Positions 16,250 through 26,124 of a stretch of 64,000 bases of DNA are shown piece by piece. The stretch spans positions 1 through 64,000 of the forward strand of contig CALFNR010000068.1 in assembly GCA_937903005.1 (NCBI GenBank), given 5' to 3'. The notes under the pieces were generated by a model. It did no database searches, was not told the DNA's origin, and saw nothing but the letters and a program-made list of their open reading frames with translations. The translations under genes and the position numbers were made by a program. The number at the start of each line of letters is the position of its first letter. Position 1 is the first letter of the stretch. The stretch is from Clostridium_AI sp002297865 (GTDB lineage: Bacteria > Bacillota > Clostridia > Lachnospirales > Lachnospiraceae).

Positions 16250-17917
16250 TTAAAAGTCGTCTTCTGTCATAACCTGATCGATTGCGGCACCTGGTGCTAC
16301 CATTGGCCACACCTTGTCATCACAGTCAATTACACAATCAATTACAACTGGAACCCCAAGTGATATTGCCTCTTTGATAACAGGTTCTACCTCTTCTTTT
16401 TTCGTGATACGATACGCCTTTGCTCCCATAGCCTCTGCTAATTTTTCATAGTCAACTTTATCATTTAAAATTGTATGAGAATATCTCTGTCCATAGAACA
16501 ACGTTTGCCACTGCCTTACCATACCTAACACACTGTTATTAAATATAACTTCGATAATCGGTATATTGTATCGTGTAGCTGTTGCAATTTCGTTCATATT
16601 CATACGGAAACATCCATCCCCAGCTATATTAAATACAGGCACATCTGGATTGGCAACCTTGGCACCAATACTTGCACCTAAACCGTATCCCATAGTTCCT
16701 AAGCCACCTGATGTAATAAATGTTCTAGGTTTTTTGAATTTATAATATTGAGCTGCCCACATCTGATGCTGCCCAACTTCTGTCGAAATGATAGCATCTC
16801 CATTGGTTATCTCTGATATTTTTTCTACAATGTATGGACCAGTTAAGCAATCCTTGTTATAACATAATGGCATCTCTGCTTTTCTTTTCATTACATGGGC
16901 AATCCAATCACTATGTTCTTGTTTTTCGAGCTTCTTGTTTAAAATGTCAAGAACAAGCTTAATGTCTCCGATAATACTGTAATCTACTACAATATTTTTG
17001 TTAACTTCAGCAGGATCAACGTCAATCTGAAGGATCTTGGCATTAGCAGCAAACTTGCTTGCATCTCCAATGACACGATCTGAGAAACGTGAGCCCACAA
17101 CAATCAGTAAATCACACTCTGTAACACTAAGGTTCGCTGTTTTTGTTCCATGCATTCCAAGCATTCCAGTATAATAATCGTGATTTCCGTTAAATGCTCC
17201 TTTTCCCATTAAGGTATCTGTAACTGGAGCATCGACCTTTTCTACGAATTCTAATAATTCCTGTCCTGCATTAGCAATAACCGCACCACCGCCAACAAAA
17301 ATCATAGGTTTCTTTGATTCATTGATCAATTTTACCGCATCTGCTACTGCACTTTCCGTAATAGTGTCACCAACTCTTCCGATAATTGCAGGAACTTCTT
17401 TTACATATTCTGTTTTTGCTGCTGTAACATCTTTTGTAATATCAACAAGAACAGGACCTGGGCGACCTGATTGGGCGATATTGAATGCTCTTCTTACTGT
17501 ATCAGCAAGTTTTTCAATGTCCTTTATAATAAAACTATGTTTTGTAATTGGCATTGTTACCCCTGCAATATCAACTTCCTGGAAACTGTCTTTTCCTAAA
17601 AGTGCATTCGTTACGTTACAAGTAATTGCTACCATTGGTACACTATCCATATAAGCAGTTGCAATACCCGTAACCAGATTGGTTGCTCCTGGCCCACTTG
17701 TCGCCATACATACACCAACTTTTCCAGTAGATCTCGCATATCCATCTGCCGCGTGGGAAGCCCCCTGCTCGTGTGATGTTAAAATATGTTTAATCTCAGG
17801 GTGGCGATATAATTCATCATAAATATTTAAAATTGCGCCGCCTGGATACCCAAATATGGTATCCACGCCTTGCTCTTTTAAACATTCTACTAAAATCTGT
17901 GATCCTGTTAACTGCAT
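16250..17917 (-). CDS. ilvB: Acetolactate synthase large subunit
   Basis: A 555-residue ThDP enzyme for the first common step of valine, leucine and isoleucine synthesis. Catalytic Glu region SHEQGASHAADGYAR (about 49-63), FAD region with GMLGMHGT, and the ThDP-binding GDG...NN motif (GDGCFRMNMNE to VIFNN) are intact. It is the last gene of leuB-ilvD-ilvB, 35 nt after ilvD, and should be governed by the T-box leader 3 kb upstream. Its regulatory subunit ilvN lies 23 kb away in a separate operon with ilvC. Confidence 0.95.
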   Translation of the reverse strand: MQLTGSQILVECLKEQGVDTIFGYPGGAILNIYDELYRHPEIKHILTSHEQGASHAADGYARSTGKVGVCMATSGPGATNLVTGIATAYMDSVPMVAITCNVTNALLGKDSFQEVDIAGVTMPITKHSFIIKDIEKLADTVRRAFNIAQSGRPGPVLVDITKDVTAAKTEYVKEVPAIIGRVGDTITESAVADAVKLINESKKPMIFVGGGAVIANAGQELLEFVEKVDAPVTDTLMGKGAFNGNHDYYTGMLGMHGTKTANLSVTECDLLIVVGSRFSDRVIGDASKFAANAKILQIDVDPAEVNKNIVVDYSIIGDIKLVLDILNKKLEKQEHSDWIAHVMKRKAEMPLCYNKDCLTGPYIVEKISEITNGDAIISTEVGQHQMWAAQYYKFKKPRTFITSGGLGTMGYGLGASIGAKVANPDVPVFNIAGDGCFRMNMNEIATATRYNIPIIEVIFNNSVLGMVRQWQTLFYGQRYSHTILNDKVDYEKLAEAMGAKAYRITKKEEVEPVIKEAISLGVPVVIDCVIDCDDKVWPMVAPGAAIDQVMTEDDF

Positions 17918-17952
17918 GTTTGCACCTCTTTCATAAGTCTTTTTCGTATCCC

Positions 17953-19617
17953 TTATTTAACCTCTAAAATTGCGCCTCGATTACCAGATGTAACCATCTT
18001 TGCATATCGTGCTAAGTAACCAGTTGTTACTTTAGGTTCTCTTGGGGTCCAAGCAGCCTTTCTCTTGGCCAGCTCTTCGTCTGATACAAGTAATTCTAGT
18101 TTGTTATTTGGTATATCAATTGAAATGATATCTCCCTCTTCTACTAGAGCAATTGGACCACCAACTGCTGCTTCTGGAGAAATATGTCCGATGGAAGCTC
18201 CTCTGGATGCTCCTGAGAAACGTCCGTCTGTGATTAGTGCGACAGAAGAACCTAATCCCATTCCCGCAATAGCTGAAGTAGGATTTAACATTTCTCTCAT
18301 ACCAGGGCCGCCTTTTGGACCTTCATAGCGGATTACTACTACATCACCTGCAACGATTTTGCCACCTTTAATTGCCGCAATCGCATCTTCTTCACAGTCA
18401 AATACACGAGCTGGACCTTGATGTACCATCATTTCAGGAACTACTGCGGAACGTTTTACAACACCAGAATCAGGAGCTAAGTTACCTTTTAATACAGCGA
18501 TTCCACCTGTCTGACTATAAGGATTATCAATTGGACGAATCACTTCCGGATCTTTGTTCACAACATTTTTAATATTTTCACCAACTGTCTTTCCAGTTGC
18601 CGTAATTAAGTCTAAGTTTAATAAATTCTTCTTGCTTAATTCATTCATAACAGCGTACACGCCACCCGCTTCATTTAACTGCTCCATATATGTATAACCT
18701 GCTGGAGCTAAATGACATAAGTTTGGAGTCTTTGCACTGATTTCGTTGGCAATATCCATATCTAAATCAACACCTGCTTCATGAGCAATTGCTGGTAAAT
18801 GAAGCATTGTATTGGTAGAACATCCCAATGCCATATCTACTGTTAATGCATTCATAAATGCTTCTTTTGTCATGATATCTCTTGGACGAATGTTCTTTTC
18901 TAATAATTCCATTACTTTCATACCGGCATGCTTTGCAAGTTTTATTCTTTCTGAGTAAACCGCTGGAATTGTACCATTACCTTGTAATCCCATACCAATT
19001 GCTTCCGTTAAACAGTTCATGCTGTTTGCAGTATACATACCAGAACAAGAACCACATGTTGGGCAAGCTTTGTTTTCAAATTCTAAGACATCTTCTTCTG
19101 TCATTTTTCCTGCTGCATAAGAACCTACTGCTTCAAACATACTGGAAAGACTTCTTCTTTCGCCTTTTACATGACCTGCTAACATTGGACCACCACTGAC
19201 AAATACAGTAGGAATGTTTAATCTTGCTGCTGCCATTAATAAACCAGGAACGTTTTTATCGCAGTTTGGAATCATAACCAAAGCATCAAACTGATGAGCA
19301 ATTGCCATACATTCTGTAGAATCTGCGATTAAGTCTCTTGTTACTAAAGAGTATTTCATTCCAACGTGACCCATTGCAATACCATCACATACTGCAATGG
19401 CTGGGAACATTCTTGGTGTACCTCCTGCCATGGCAACGCCTAATTTTACTGCCTCTACAATTTTATCAAGATTCATGTGACCTGGAACAATTTCATTGTA
19501 AGAACTGACAATACCAATTAATGGTTTATCCATTTCTTCCTTTGTTAATCCTAGTGCATTAAATAATGATCTGTGTGGTGCCTGTTGCATTCCACATTTT
19601 ACTGCATCACTTTTCAT
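17953..19617 (-). CDS. ilvD: Dihydroxy-acid dehydratase
   Basis: A 554-residue iron-sulfur enzyme converting dihydroxy acids to 2-keto acids in branched-chain amino acid synthesis. Cluster cysteines are visible in IPNCDKNVPG (about 118-127) and CPTCGSCSGMYTANSMNCL (about 186-204); the C-terminal GRFSGASRGASIGHISPEAA is also typical. It starts 14 nt after leuB and is co-transcribed. Confidence 0.96.
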   Translation of the reverse strand: MKSDAVKCGMQQAPHRSLFNALGLTKEEMDKPLIGIVSSYNEIVPGHMNLDKIVEAVKLGVAMAGGTPRMFPAIAVCDGIAMGHVGMKYSLVTRDLIADSTECMAIAHQFDALVMIPNCDKNVPGLLMAAARLNIPTVFVSGGPMLAGHVKGERRSLSSMFEAVGSYAAGKMTEEDVLEFENKACPTCGSCSGMYTANSMNCLTEAIGMGLQGNGTIPAVYSERIKLAKHAGMKVMELLEKNIRPRDIMTKEAFMNALTVDMALGCSTNTMLHLPAIAHEAGVDLDMDIANEISAKTPNLCHLAPAGYTYMEQLNEAGGVYAVMNELSKKNLLNLDLITATGKTVGENIKNVVNKDPEVIRPIDNPYSQTGGIAVLKGNLAPDSGVVKRSAVVPEMMVHQGPARVFDCEEDAIAAIKGGKIVAGDVVVIRYEGPKGGPGMREMLNPTSAIAGMGLGSSVALITDGRFSGASRGASIGHISPEAAVGGPIALVEEGDIISIDIPNNKLELLVSDEELAKRKAAWTPREPKVTTGYLARYAKMVTSGNRGAILEVK

Positions 19618-19631
19618 AATTATCCTCTTTT

Positions 19632-20723
19632 CTATTCACCTAAAATATTTTTAACTAAAATGTCACCCATCTCTACAGTACCAACAAGTGTCTTGCCTTC
19701 CTGCATAATATCACCAGTACGGTATCCAGCTTTTAATACCTCTTTTACTGCATTTTCAATCTCATCTGCTTCTTTGTCTAAATCAAAAGAGTAACGAAGC
19801 ATCATGGCCGCTGATAATACGGTTGCCAAAGGATTTGCTATCCCTTTCCCTGCAATATCTGGAGCAGACCCATGACTTGGCTCATATAAACCAAACTTTG
19901 TATCATTTAAACTTGCAGAAGCTAACATACCGATAGATCCGGTAACCATACTTGCCTCATCGGATAAAATATCTCCAAACATATTCTCTGTTAATATAAC
20001 ATCAAACTGCTTTGGATCTTTTACTAACTGCATTGCACAGTTATCTACAAGCATATGCTCATAAGTAACTTCTGGATAATCCTTAGCTACCTCTTCCACT
20101 ACTTTTCTCCATAGTCTTGATGAATCTAAAACATTGGCTTTATCAACACTTGTTACTTTCTTTCTTCGTTTCATGGCAATGTCAAATCCACGTTTTGCAA
20201 TACGTCTGATTTCATTTTCGTTATATGTAAGAGAATCATGTGCTGTCATCACACCATTTTCTTTCACTGTACTTCTATCACCAAAATACAATCCACCTGT
20301 TAATTCACGCATTATCATCATATCGAATCCATCACCGATAATTTCTTCTTTTAAAGGACACGCACCTTTCAGTTCATCATATAGAACGGCTGGACGAAGG
20401 TTAGCAAACAGATTTAAGGATTTTCTCATCTTTAATAATCCCGCCTCTGGTCTTTTATCTGGGGACAGCTTATACCAAGGTGATGTTGAAGTATTTCCAC
20501 CAATGGATCCCATTAACACTGCGTCACTTTTTTTACATGTATCAATTGCTTCATCTGTTAAAGGAATACCATGCACATCAATAGATGCCCCTCCCATTAA
20601 TACCTCTGTGTAATCAAATTCATGATTATACTTTTTAGCAACTGCATCTAATACTTTTCTTGCTTCGTTTACAATTTCTGGTCCTATGCCGTCACCAGGA
20701 ATTAATGCAACATTAAACTTCAT
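19632..20723 (-). CDS. leuB: 3-isopropylmalate dehydrogenase
   Basis: A 363-residue NAD-dependent decarboxylating dehydrogenase of leucine synthesis. IPGDGIGPE at the start, the substrate-binding MRELTGGLYFG (about 137-147), TSVDKANVLDSSRLWR, and EPSHGSAPDIAGKGIANP (NAD site) are all present. First gene of the operon; its 170-nt region between the T-box terminator and the ATG contains repeat copy A. leuA and leuCD are not in the window. Confidence 0.96.
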   Translation of the reverse strand: MKFNVALIPGDGIGPEIVNEARKVLDAVAKKYNHEFDYTEVLMGGASIDVHGIPLTDEAIDTCKKSDAVLMGSIGGNTSTSPWYKLSPDKRPEAGLLKMRKSLNLFANLRPAVLYDELKGACPLKEEIIGDGFDMMIMRELTGGLYFGDRSTVKENGVMTAHDSLTYNENEIRRIAKRGFDIAMKRRKKVTSVDKANVLDSSRLWRKVVEEVAKDYPEVTYEHMLVDNCAMQLVKDPKQFDVILTENMFGDILSDEASMVTGSIGMLASASLNDTKFGLYEPSHGSAPDIAGKGIANPLATVLSAAMMLRYSFDLDKEADEIENAVKEVLKAGYRTGDIMQEGKTLVGTVEMGDILVKNILGE

Positions 20724-20787
20724 ACTCTTTCATCCTTTCTATATATATGTAAATTTAGTAATTATATTTTCTAACGATTTTTCTATA

Positions 20788-20890
20788 GAATAAAGTGTCT
20801 TCGACACTCTCAACTCCCTTGCCCCTGTTTTTAGGGGCTTTTTTAACTTCTAGGGAAGGGCTCGCAAAGAACTTTCCTACTTAATAAAAA
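20788..20890 (+). repeat. Short copy A of the intergenic structured repeat
   Basis: Three stem-loops in order on the plus strand: AGTGTC-TTC-GACACT (20794-20808); GCCCCT-gttttt-AGGGGC followed by six T (20821-20844); and a weaker TTAA...TAGG/CCTA...TTAA hairpin with loop core GCTCGCAAAGAA (20844-20884). Compared with copies B and C the middle 100 or so nt is missing. It lies inside the leuB leader, between the T-box terminator T-tract and the start codon. Confidence 0.7.
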
Positions 20891-21197
20891 ACGCCCTAAG
20901 CACTGTGCTTAGGGCGAATAAACATCCGTGATACCACCTAAATTCAAGAATTCTCATTCTTGCTCTCAGAATAATATTATCTATATAGCAAAGATCTTAC
21001 CTCTTTGTAATCTGCATATTATCATCCATATAACGTTGGAAACTCCGTTAAAACCTACTAAGTAGCCCTGTTCAGTTTAAAGCTCAAAGGTTACTTCCAA
21101 TATCACCTACCCGAAGATTTTCACCACCCATCTTCTCTCTTTGCTTTCGGTAATATGTACTCCTCCTTATCACTGCTTCTATTTGAATATGTAATTA
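20886..21197 (-). promoter_or_regulatory. T-box riboswitch leader of leuB-ilvD-ilvB
   Basis: Stem I lies about 21185-21060 with AGTA (GA-motif) and the apical GGGTGGTG region; Stem III has AGTAGGTTTTAACGGAG. The conserved T-box is AGGTGGTATCACGG at 20939-20926, and the terminator is CGCCCTAAGCAC/GTGCTTAGGGCG at 20916-20892 followed by TTTTTTATT. Two leucine codons are specifier candidates: CTG at 21075-21073, in the predicted loop just below an AAAGC/GCTTT helix, or CTT at 21082-21080. Given the genes below it, uncharged tRNA-Leu is the expected ligand. Confidence 0.9.
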
Positions 21198-21203
21198 CAG
21201 ATA

Positions 21204-21232
21204 AGTATATACATAAATATTTTTCATGTCAA
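21204..21232 (-). promoter_or_regulatory. Promoter of the T-box operon
   Basis: Consensus -35 TTGACA at 21232-21227, 17-nt spacer, -10 TATACT at 21209-21204. Transcription should begin near 21197, just before Stem I of the T-box. Confidence 0.85.
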
Positions 21233-21251
21233 GAATGAAATATCATAACTA

Positions 21252-21977
21252 TCACTTTACTACTTTCAGGTTAGCCTGATTTTCTTGATTTTCACAATAT
21301 TTACAACAGCTTTCAATATAAAGACAAGACAATCTAGGATACTTTTCCAACATTTCTGCTTCATCTAAATTATTTCTCATACAATCAAGAAATGCTGCTC
21401 GCTGCATATTAAGTCCATGATTCCATGTTTGCTCATCATAGATAACATATTCTCTAGCAAATATCTTCTGGTCAACCTTTTCAAAGAATTCTTCTGTGTA
21501 GTTTCCATCGCTACATTCATCAATTTCTGCAAAGTACTTGTCGTAGATGGAATTTGAATTGTGAGAGTAAAATAGAAATAGTGAAATTAGTTGAGATACT
21601 GTCTTCAAGTGAATGCTTGGGTTAGATAATGAATTCTCTTTTATTGTAATATCAAACTCCTCTAAAATTTTTCTCTGTAAATGCTGTGGTATCTTACTCG
21701 CTAAGCTATAAATCTTTTCAGAAATTACTTGTGGTTCTTCTTCTGTCATAAAAAGATAGGAACCATATGTAAGTAAACTCAGACTAAACTGTTCATAAAT
21801 ATTAATGTTATTTTGGTATTTTTGAAACCCTCTAAAACGCAATGACAATATTTTATAGTCTTCACTGGTTAACTGTAAATCACCGATTGTTCTTACCTTA
21901 CCTTTTTTTTTGGCAATTGCCTCGGCTAAAGTATGTTCAATCTCTTTTAATGAAAGTGTAGAATCTAACATATTCAT
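21252..21977 (-). CDS. Hypothetical protein, 241 residues
   Basis: Not recognised. Predicted soluble and largely helical, with no signal peptide or membrane segment. The C-terminus has a cysteine group (YIESCCKYCENQ) that might bind metal. ATG 21977 follows AAAGGAGG at ideal spacing; an in-frame ATG at 22004 lacks such a site. It lies between the T-box promoter and the divergent rnpB promoter. No neighbour suggests a function. Confidence 0.65.
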   Translation of the reverse strand: MNMLDSTLSLKEIEHTLAEAIAKKKGKVRTIGDLQLTSEDYKILSLRFRGFQKYQNNINIYEQFSLSLLTYGSYLFMTEEEPQVISEKIYSLASKIPQHLQRKILEEFDITIKENSLSNPSIHLKTVSQLISLFLFYSHNSNSIYDKYFAEIDECSDGNYTEEFFEKVDQKIFAREYVIYDEQTWNHGLNMQRAAFLDCMRNNLDEAEMLEKYPRLSCLYIESCCKYCENQENQANLKVVK

Positions 21978-22085
21978 AAGCCCCCTCCTTTGTTCAAAAA
22001 ACAAATACCATATTAAATCATTATTAGTTGCATGTCCCCATAAAAAGATATATGTATTTTTTCAAAAATTATGAGATATAAATTA

Positions 22086-22114
22086 TTTACATTTTCGCAA
22101 TTTCGTGTTATGAT
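22086..22114 (+). promoter_or_regulatory. rnpB promoter
   Basis: -35 TTTACA at 22086-22091, 17-nt spacer, -10 TATGAT at 22109-22114; transcription would start close to the first base of the RNase P RNA. Confidence 0.8.
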
Positions 22115-22126
22115 GATTAACGTTTG

Positions 22127-22478
22127 ATGAGTAGCACAGATGGTTGCGCCTATTAATATCGAAAGATTTTAGGTGAGGAAAGTCCGAGCTTCATAGGGCA
22201 GGGTGCCGGATAACGTCCGGTGGAGGCGACTCCAAGGATAGTGCAACAGAAATAAACCGCAGAAGTTTTCTTCTGTAAGGGTGGAAAGGCGAGGTAAGAG
22301 CTCACCGCCTTACTGGTAACAGCAAGGGCATATGTAAACCCCACTCGAAGCAAGACCGAATTTAAAGTAATACGGCTGCCCGTCGTGCTTTAGGGTAGGT
22401 CGCTTGAGCCTGGTGGCAACATCAGGACCAGATAGATAACCATCTAATACAGAACTCGGCTTATAGTGCTGCTCAACA
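22127..22478 (+). ncRNA. rnpB: RNase P RNA (class A)
   Basis: About 350 nt. The universally conserved 5' core GAGGAAAGTCCGAGCTTC (about 22175-22192), GGGCAGGGTGCC, GGGTGGAAAGGCGAGGTAAGAGCTC-type P10/11 region, AGGGTAGGTCGCTTGAG and the 3' CAGAACTCGGCTTAT are all present. P1 closes by GAGTAGCAC (22129-22137) pairing with GTGCTGCTC (22466-22474). It is the catalytic RNA that matures tRNA 5' ends. Confidence 0.97.
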
Positions 22479-22506
22479 GACTCTTATTGGCCTAATACAC
22501 AAAACC

Positions 22507-22549
22507 AGAGTTTCCTATTTTAAAATTTTAAATAAGGAACTCTTTTTTT
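22507..22549 (+). terminator. rnpB terminator
   Basis: AGAGTTTCCTATTT and AAATAAGGAACTCT pair in a long AT-rich stem, followed by seven T, about 30 nt after the RNA. Confidence 0.88.
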
Positions 22550-22567
22550 GTGCGCTTCTTACGTTTC

Positions 22568-24232
22568 CTATACATTAAATATGCTTCCACCTATAAATTC
22601 CCTTAGAATTGAATTATGTGGTACTTCTTCGCTGCTCACACAAATTACATAATCCATAAATTTTAGGAGTCGCTTTGCTTCTACATACTCAGGACAATCT
22701 CTTGGAATACCAAAAAGAATTGGTTCAACATATGGCTTTAAAACAGCTAGTTCATAAATCATTGCCGAATTAAACATAACATCTGCTTCTTCTTGGAATG
22801 GAAAAATATACTTTTCCTCACCGTCTCGTACAGACTTCCACATAGCGATTGTTTCCTTTGCTGACGTTCCCCTAGTACGTGCATCGCGAATCATTCGTCT
22901 TAAAAGTCTTTCATCTGTTGTGTGAATTCGATTATGCTCATCAATATTCAAAGATGTCAATGCGCTAATATAAATTTTAAATTTACTCTCTCGTGGTAAT
23001 GAATACGATAACTTATCATTTAATCCATGTATTCCTTCTATTACAAGAATATCATTTGGACCTAACTGTTTAAAGTTACCTTTGTATTCTCTTTTGCCTG
23101 TTTTAAAATTGAACGATGGCAGTTCTACCTTTTCCCCATTTAATAAAGCTGTCATGTCCTCATTAAACTGTTCCACGTCAATTGCCTCTAAACATTCAAA
23201 ATTAAAGTTTCCGTTTTCATCAACTGGCGTGTCTTCTCGATTAACAAAGTAATCATCAATTCCAATTGGATGTGGTTTTAATCCAAAAGTTCTAAGCTGT
23301 ATACTAAGTCTGTGGGAAAATGTTGTCTTTCCTGAAGATGATGGTCCAGCAATCATAACAAACTTCTTATCTTTTGATTCAGCTATTCTAGCCGCGATCT
23401 CCGCAATTTTCTTTTCCTGCATTGATTCTTGAACTAGAATTAAATCACTCATCTGTCCTGCAGCTATTACGTCATTTAAAGCCCCTATTGTATCAACATC
23501 CATACTTTTTCCCCATTCATTCGACTCTTTAATCGTCTGAAAGAATTTTGGACGGTCTGTAAATTCTGGCAAACTTTCTGGCTCATTTCGACGTGGAAGC
23601 AACATAATGAAGCCTTCATCATACAAAAATAAGCGAAAATTTTTCAAACATCCCGTACTGTATGGCATGTAACCATAAAAATAATCTTCAAAGCCATCTA
23701 AATTATAAACATTTGCTTTAGATACTCTTCTGTAATGAAATAGTTTCTGTTTGTCGTACATTTTATACTGTTCAAACAAACCAATGGCTTCATCTGTATC
23801 TATAGATTTTTTATCAAAAAGTAAATCTTTTTCTACATATTCTCTCATCTTGTTTTCTATATTAAGCAGTTTCTCTTCCGTCAGCTTAACAGTTCCATCA
23901 AAATCACAATACAAACCTGAACCGATTGTATATTCTACAGAAATTTTATTGATATTTTCACGACCAATTTCCTGATATACGGCTTTTAACAAAACCAAAG
24001 TAAGCCCTCTTGTATATGTTTTATATCCAGCGTCCTCTCTTACCGTCACAAAACGAACACTGGCATCGTTATGTAGCGTTCTTCTAAGTTCTGTAAGCTT
24101 GTAATTAACAAATGCAAGCATAATTTCATCCTGACAGTCTTTCTGATAATCTCGGCTGATTTCCCAAAGAGAAATCCCTTCTGGATACTCTTTGGGAATA
24201 CCATCTATTGTAACATTTATACTTTTTGACAT
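22568..24232 (-). CDS. TGS-domain nucleoside (uridine/cytidine) kinase
   Basis: A 554-residue fusion typical of Clostridia and Thermotoga. An N-terminal TGS domain (about 1-65) is followed by a ThrRS-like second additional domain (about 70-250) and a phosphoribulokinase/uridine kinase domain with P-loop IAGPSSSGKTTFSHRLS (about 292-308), HPIGIDDYFVNREDTP and VIEGIHGLN. It probably phosphorylates uridine or related nucleosides in salvage. It starts 6 nt after trmK and is the last gene of dnaG-rpoD-trmK-kinase; its 3' end faces the rnpB terminator. Confidence 0.88.
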   Translation of the reverse strand: MSKSINVTIDGIPKEYPEGISLWEISRDYQKDCQDEIMLAFVNYKLTELRRTLHNDASVRFVTVREDAGYKTYTRGLTLVLLKAVYQEIGRENINKISVEYTIGSGLYCDFDGTVKLTEEKLLNIENKMREYVEKDLLFDKKSIDTDEAIGLFEQYKMYDKQKLFHYRRVSKANVYNLDGFEDYFYGYMPYSTGCLKNFRLFLYDEGFIMLLPRRNEPESLPEFTDRPKFFQTIKESNEWGKSMDVDTIGALNDVIAAGQMSDLILVQESMQEKKIAEIAARIAESKDKKFVMIAGPSSSGKTTFSHRLSIQLRTFGLKPHPIGIDDYFVNREDTPVDENGNFNFECLEAIDVEQFNEDMTALLNGEKVELPSFNFKTGKREYKGNFKQLGPNDILVIEGIHGLNDKLSYSLPRESKFKIYISALTSLNIDEHNRIHTTDERLLRRMIRDARTRGTSAKETIAMWKSVRDGEEKYIFPFQEEADVMFNSAMIYELAVLKPYVEPILFGIPRDCPEYVEAKRLLKFMDYVICVSSEEVPHNSILREFIGGSIFNV

Positions 24233-24238
24233 ATAAAT

Positions 24239-24937
24239 CTACTCCTTATCTGAAAAATAATAAAGTCCCTTTTCAATCAGCTTCTGTTGTTCACTTAGTT
24301 CGCAAATTCGTTGTTCGTTCTTCTCTCTGTATTTCCGAAGATTATCTAAAATTCCCTTCATCTTCTTGGATTCCTTTTGCAAAAACTTATAAAGAATCTC
24401 ATTCTTTTCTTCTAGCAGATACCTTCCAAATTCATATTCTACTTCTGTATACGGTTCTTCAGAACCTGGAACCGCCACTATAATATTATAATATTTTCCT
24501 TCATCAATTAACATTACTTCCTTGTTTATTTTCATGCCAATTGAATGAATATATTTTCTTAGTTCTGCTTTTTCAGTCTGTGGCTGTAGCACTAGGTGTT
24601 CAACAGATTCTAAAGCTTCTTTACCTTCTGCTAATATTTTCTGGATTAATGCGCCACCCATTCCCGAAATTACAACGGTATCAATCTCACCTTTTGTAAC
24701 GGCACTTAGCCCATCTGAAAATCTAGTTTCGATTACATGTTCCAAACCACATGCTTTTATATTCTCTTTTGCCTTGCTTAAAGGACCCGTTCTAACATCC
24801 ATTGCGATCACGTGTGCCGGTTTTTTATGTTCTGCCAAATAAATTGATGTATACGCATGATCACATCCTACATCGGCGATAGCTCCTCCTTCTGGTACTT
24901 CATTGGCTATAGCAAATAGTCTTTCTGAAAGCTGCAT
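24239..24937 (-). CDS. trmK: tRNA (adenine22-N1)-methyltransferase
   Basis: A 232-residue SAM-dependent enzyme that makes m1A22 in tRNA. The Rossmann motif IADVGCDHAYTSIYL (about 19-33), DVRTGPLSKAKENI and the family motif VVISGMGGALI (about 87-97) followed by LVLQPQTE are diagnostic. The charged C-terminal helix (about 180-225) forms the usual coiled-coil tail. It lies 13 nt after rpoD, the standard Firmicute arrangement. Confidence 0.93.
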   Translation of the reverse strand: MQLSERLFAIANEVPEGGAIADVGCDHAYTSIYLAEHKKPAHVIAMDVRTGPLSKAKENIKACGLEHVIETRFSDGLSAVTKGEIDTVVISGMGGALIQKILAEGKEALESVEHLVLQPQTEKAELRKYIHSIGMKINKEVMLIDEGKYYNIIVAVPGSEEPYTEVEYEFGRYLLEEKNEILYKFLQKESKKMKGILDNLRKYREKNEQRICELSEQQKLIEKGLYYFSDKE

Positions 24938-24950
24938 AAATATCTCCTAA

Positions 24951-26078
24951 CTAGTCTAAATAATCTCTTAATTTTCTACTGCGGCTTGGGTGTCTTAATT
25001 TTCTTAATGCTTTTGCTTCAATCTGTCGTATACGTTCTCGTGTTACATTAAATTCTTTACCAACTTCCTCTAATGTACGAGCTCGTCCATCATCAAGCCC
25101 AAAGCGAAGCCTTAAAACTTTCTGCTCCCGTTCCGTAAGTGTTCCCAAAACATCTACAAGCTGCTCTTTCAACAAAGTGAAGGCGGCCGCTTCTGCTGGA
25201 ACAGGAACATTGTCATCCTGTATAAAATCTCCAAGATGACTATCTTCCTCTTCTCCTATTGGAGTTTCTAAAGAGACAGGTTCCTGTGATATCTTTTGAA
25301 TTTCACGAACCCTGTCAACAGATAAATTCATTTTCTCAGAAACCTCTTCTGGGGTAGGTTCTCTTCCTAACTCCTGCAATAACTGTCTCTTAACACGAAT
25401 TAATTTATTAATTGTTTCTACCATATGCACTGGTATACGAATGGTTCTTGCTTGATCTGCAATGGCTCTTGTAATAGCCTGTCTGATCCACCATGTTGCA
25501 TAGGTACTAAACTTATATCCTTTACGATAATCAAATTTTTCTACTGCTTTAATTAATCCCAAATTACCTTCCTGGATTAAATCTAAAAACAGCATTCCAC
25601 GGCCAACGTACCGTTTCGCAATACTTACTACAAGGCGAAGATTTGCTTCCGCTAAGCGTTTCTTAGCATCTTCATCCCCCTGTTCCATTCTTTGCGCAAG
25701 ATTTATTTCTTCATCTGCACTAAGAAGAGGGACTTTACCTATTTCTTTTAAATACATACGGACTGGATCTTCAACACTGACCCCCTCTGGAACGGATAGA
25801 TCAATATTTTCTAAGTCTTCTTCTTCAACGTCATCTAAATCTTCTAAATCCGGAATTATATCTTCATCATCGCTATCTTCCGTCATTCTTAAAATGTCAA
25901 TGCCATTATTTTCTAAATATGAATAGACTTTTTCGATCATTTCTGGACTTAATGTCATGTTTGAAAAGTGGTCATTTATCTCTTGGAACTCTAAAATATT
26001 TTTTTTGCTCTTCGCGATCTCTATCAGTTCTTTTAACTTCTCAGAAAACTTTGCCATATTATCGTCCATATTATTCAT
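24951..26078 (-). CDS. rpoD: Primary sigma factor (sigma-70/sigma-A)
   Basis: About 375 residues. Region 1.2 (SVEDPVRMYLKEIGKVPLL), region 2 including the -10-reading YATWWIRQAITRAIADQ, region 3 and region 4.2 with TRERIRQIEAKALRKLR are complete; the non-conserved insert between 1.2 and 2.1 is absent, as in Gram-positive sigma-A. The frame is open up to the dnaG stop, but GGAGG at about 26094 favours ATG 26078 (or ATG 26069). Co-transcribed with dnaG. Confidence 0.95.
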   Translation of the reverse strand: MNNMDDNMAKFSEKLKELIEIAKSKKNILEFQEINDHFSNMTLSPEMIEKVYSYLENNGIDILRMTEDSDDEDIIPDLEDLDDVEEEDLENIDLSVPEGVSVEDPVRMYLKEIGKVPLLSADEEINLAQRMEQGDEDAKKRLAEANLRLVVSIAKRYVGRGMLFLDLIQEGNLGLIKAVEKFDYRKGYKFSTYATWWIRQAITRAIADQARTIRIPVHMVETINKLIRVKRQLLQELGREPTPEEVSEKMNLSVDRVREIQKISQEPVSLETPIGEEEDSHLGDFIQDDNVPVPAEAAAFTLLKEQLVDVLGTLTEREQKVLRLRFGLDDGRARTLEEVGKEFNVTRERIRQIEAKALRKLRHPSRSRKLRDYLD

Positions 26079-26124
26079 CCTCTTTTCTTCCTCCGCGTAG
26101 GTCTTATTATCTATACTAACCATC

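Noticed and set aside
22153..22353. Open frame on the minus strand within rnpB
   Set aside because: The sequence is a highly conserved RNase P RNA; the frame is accidental.
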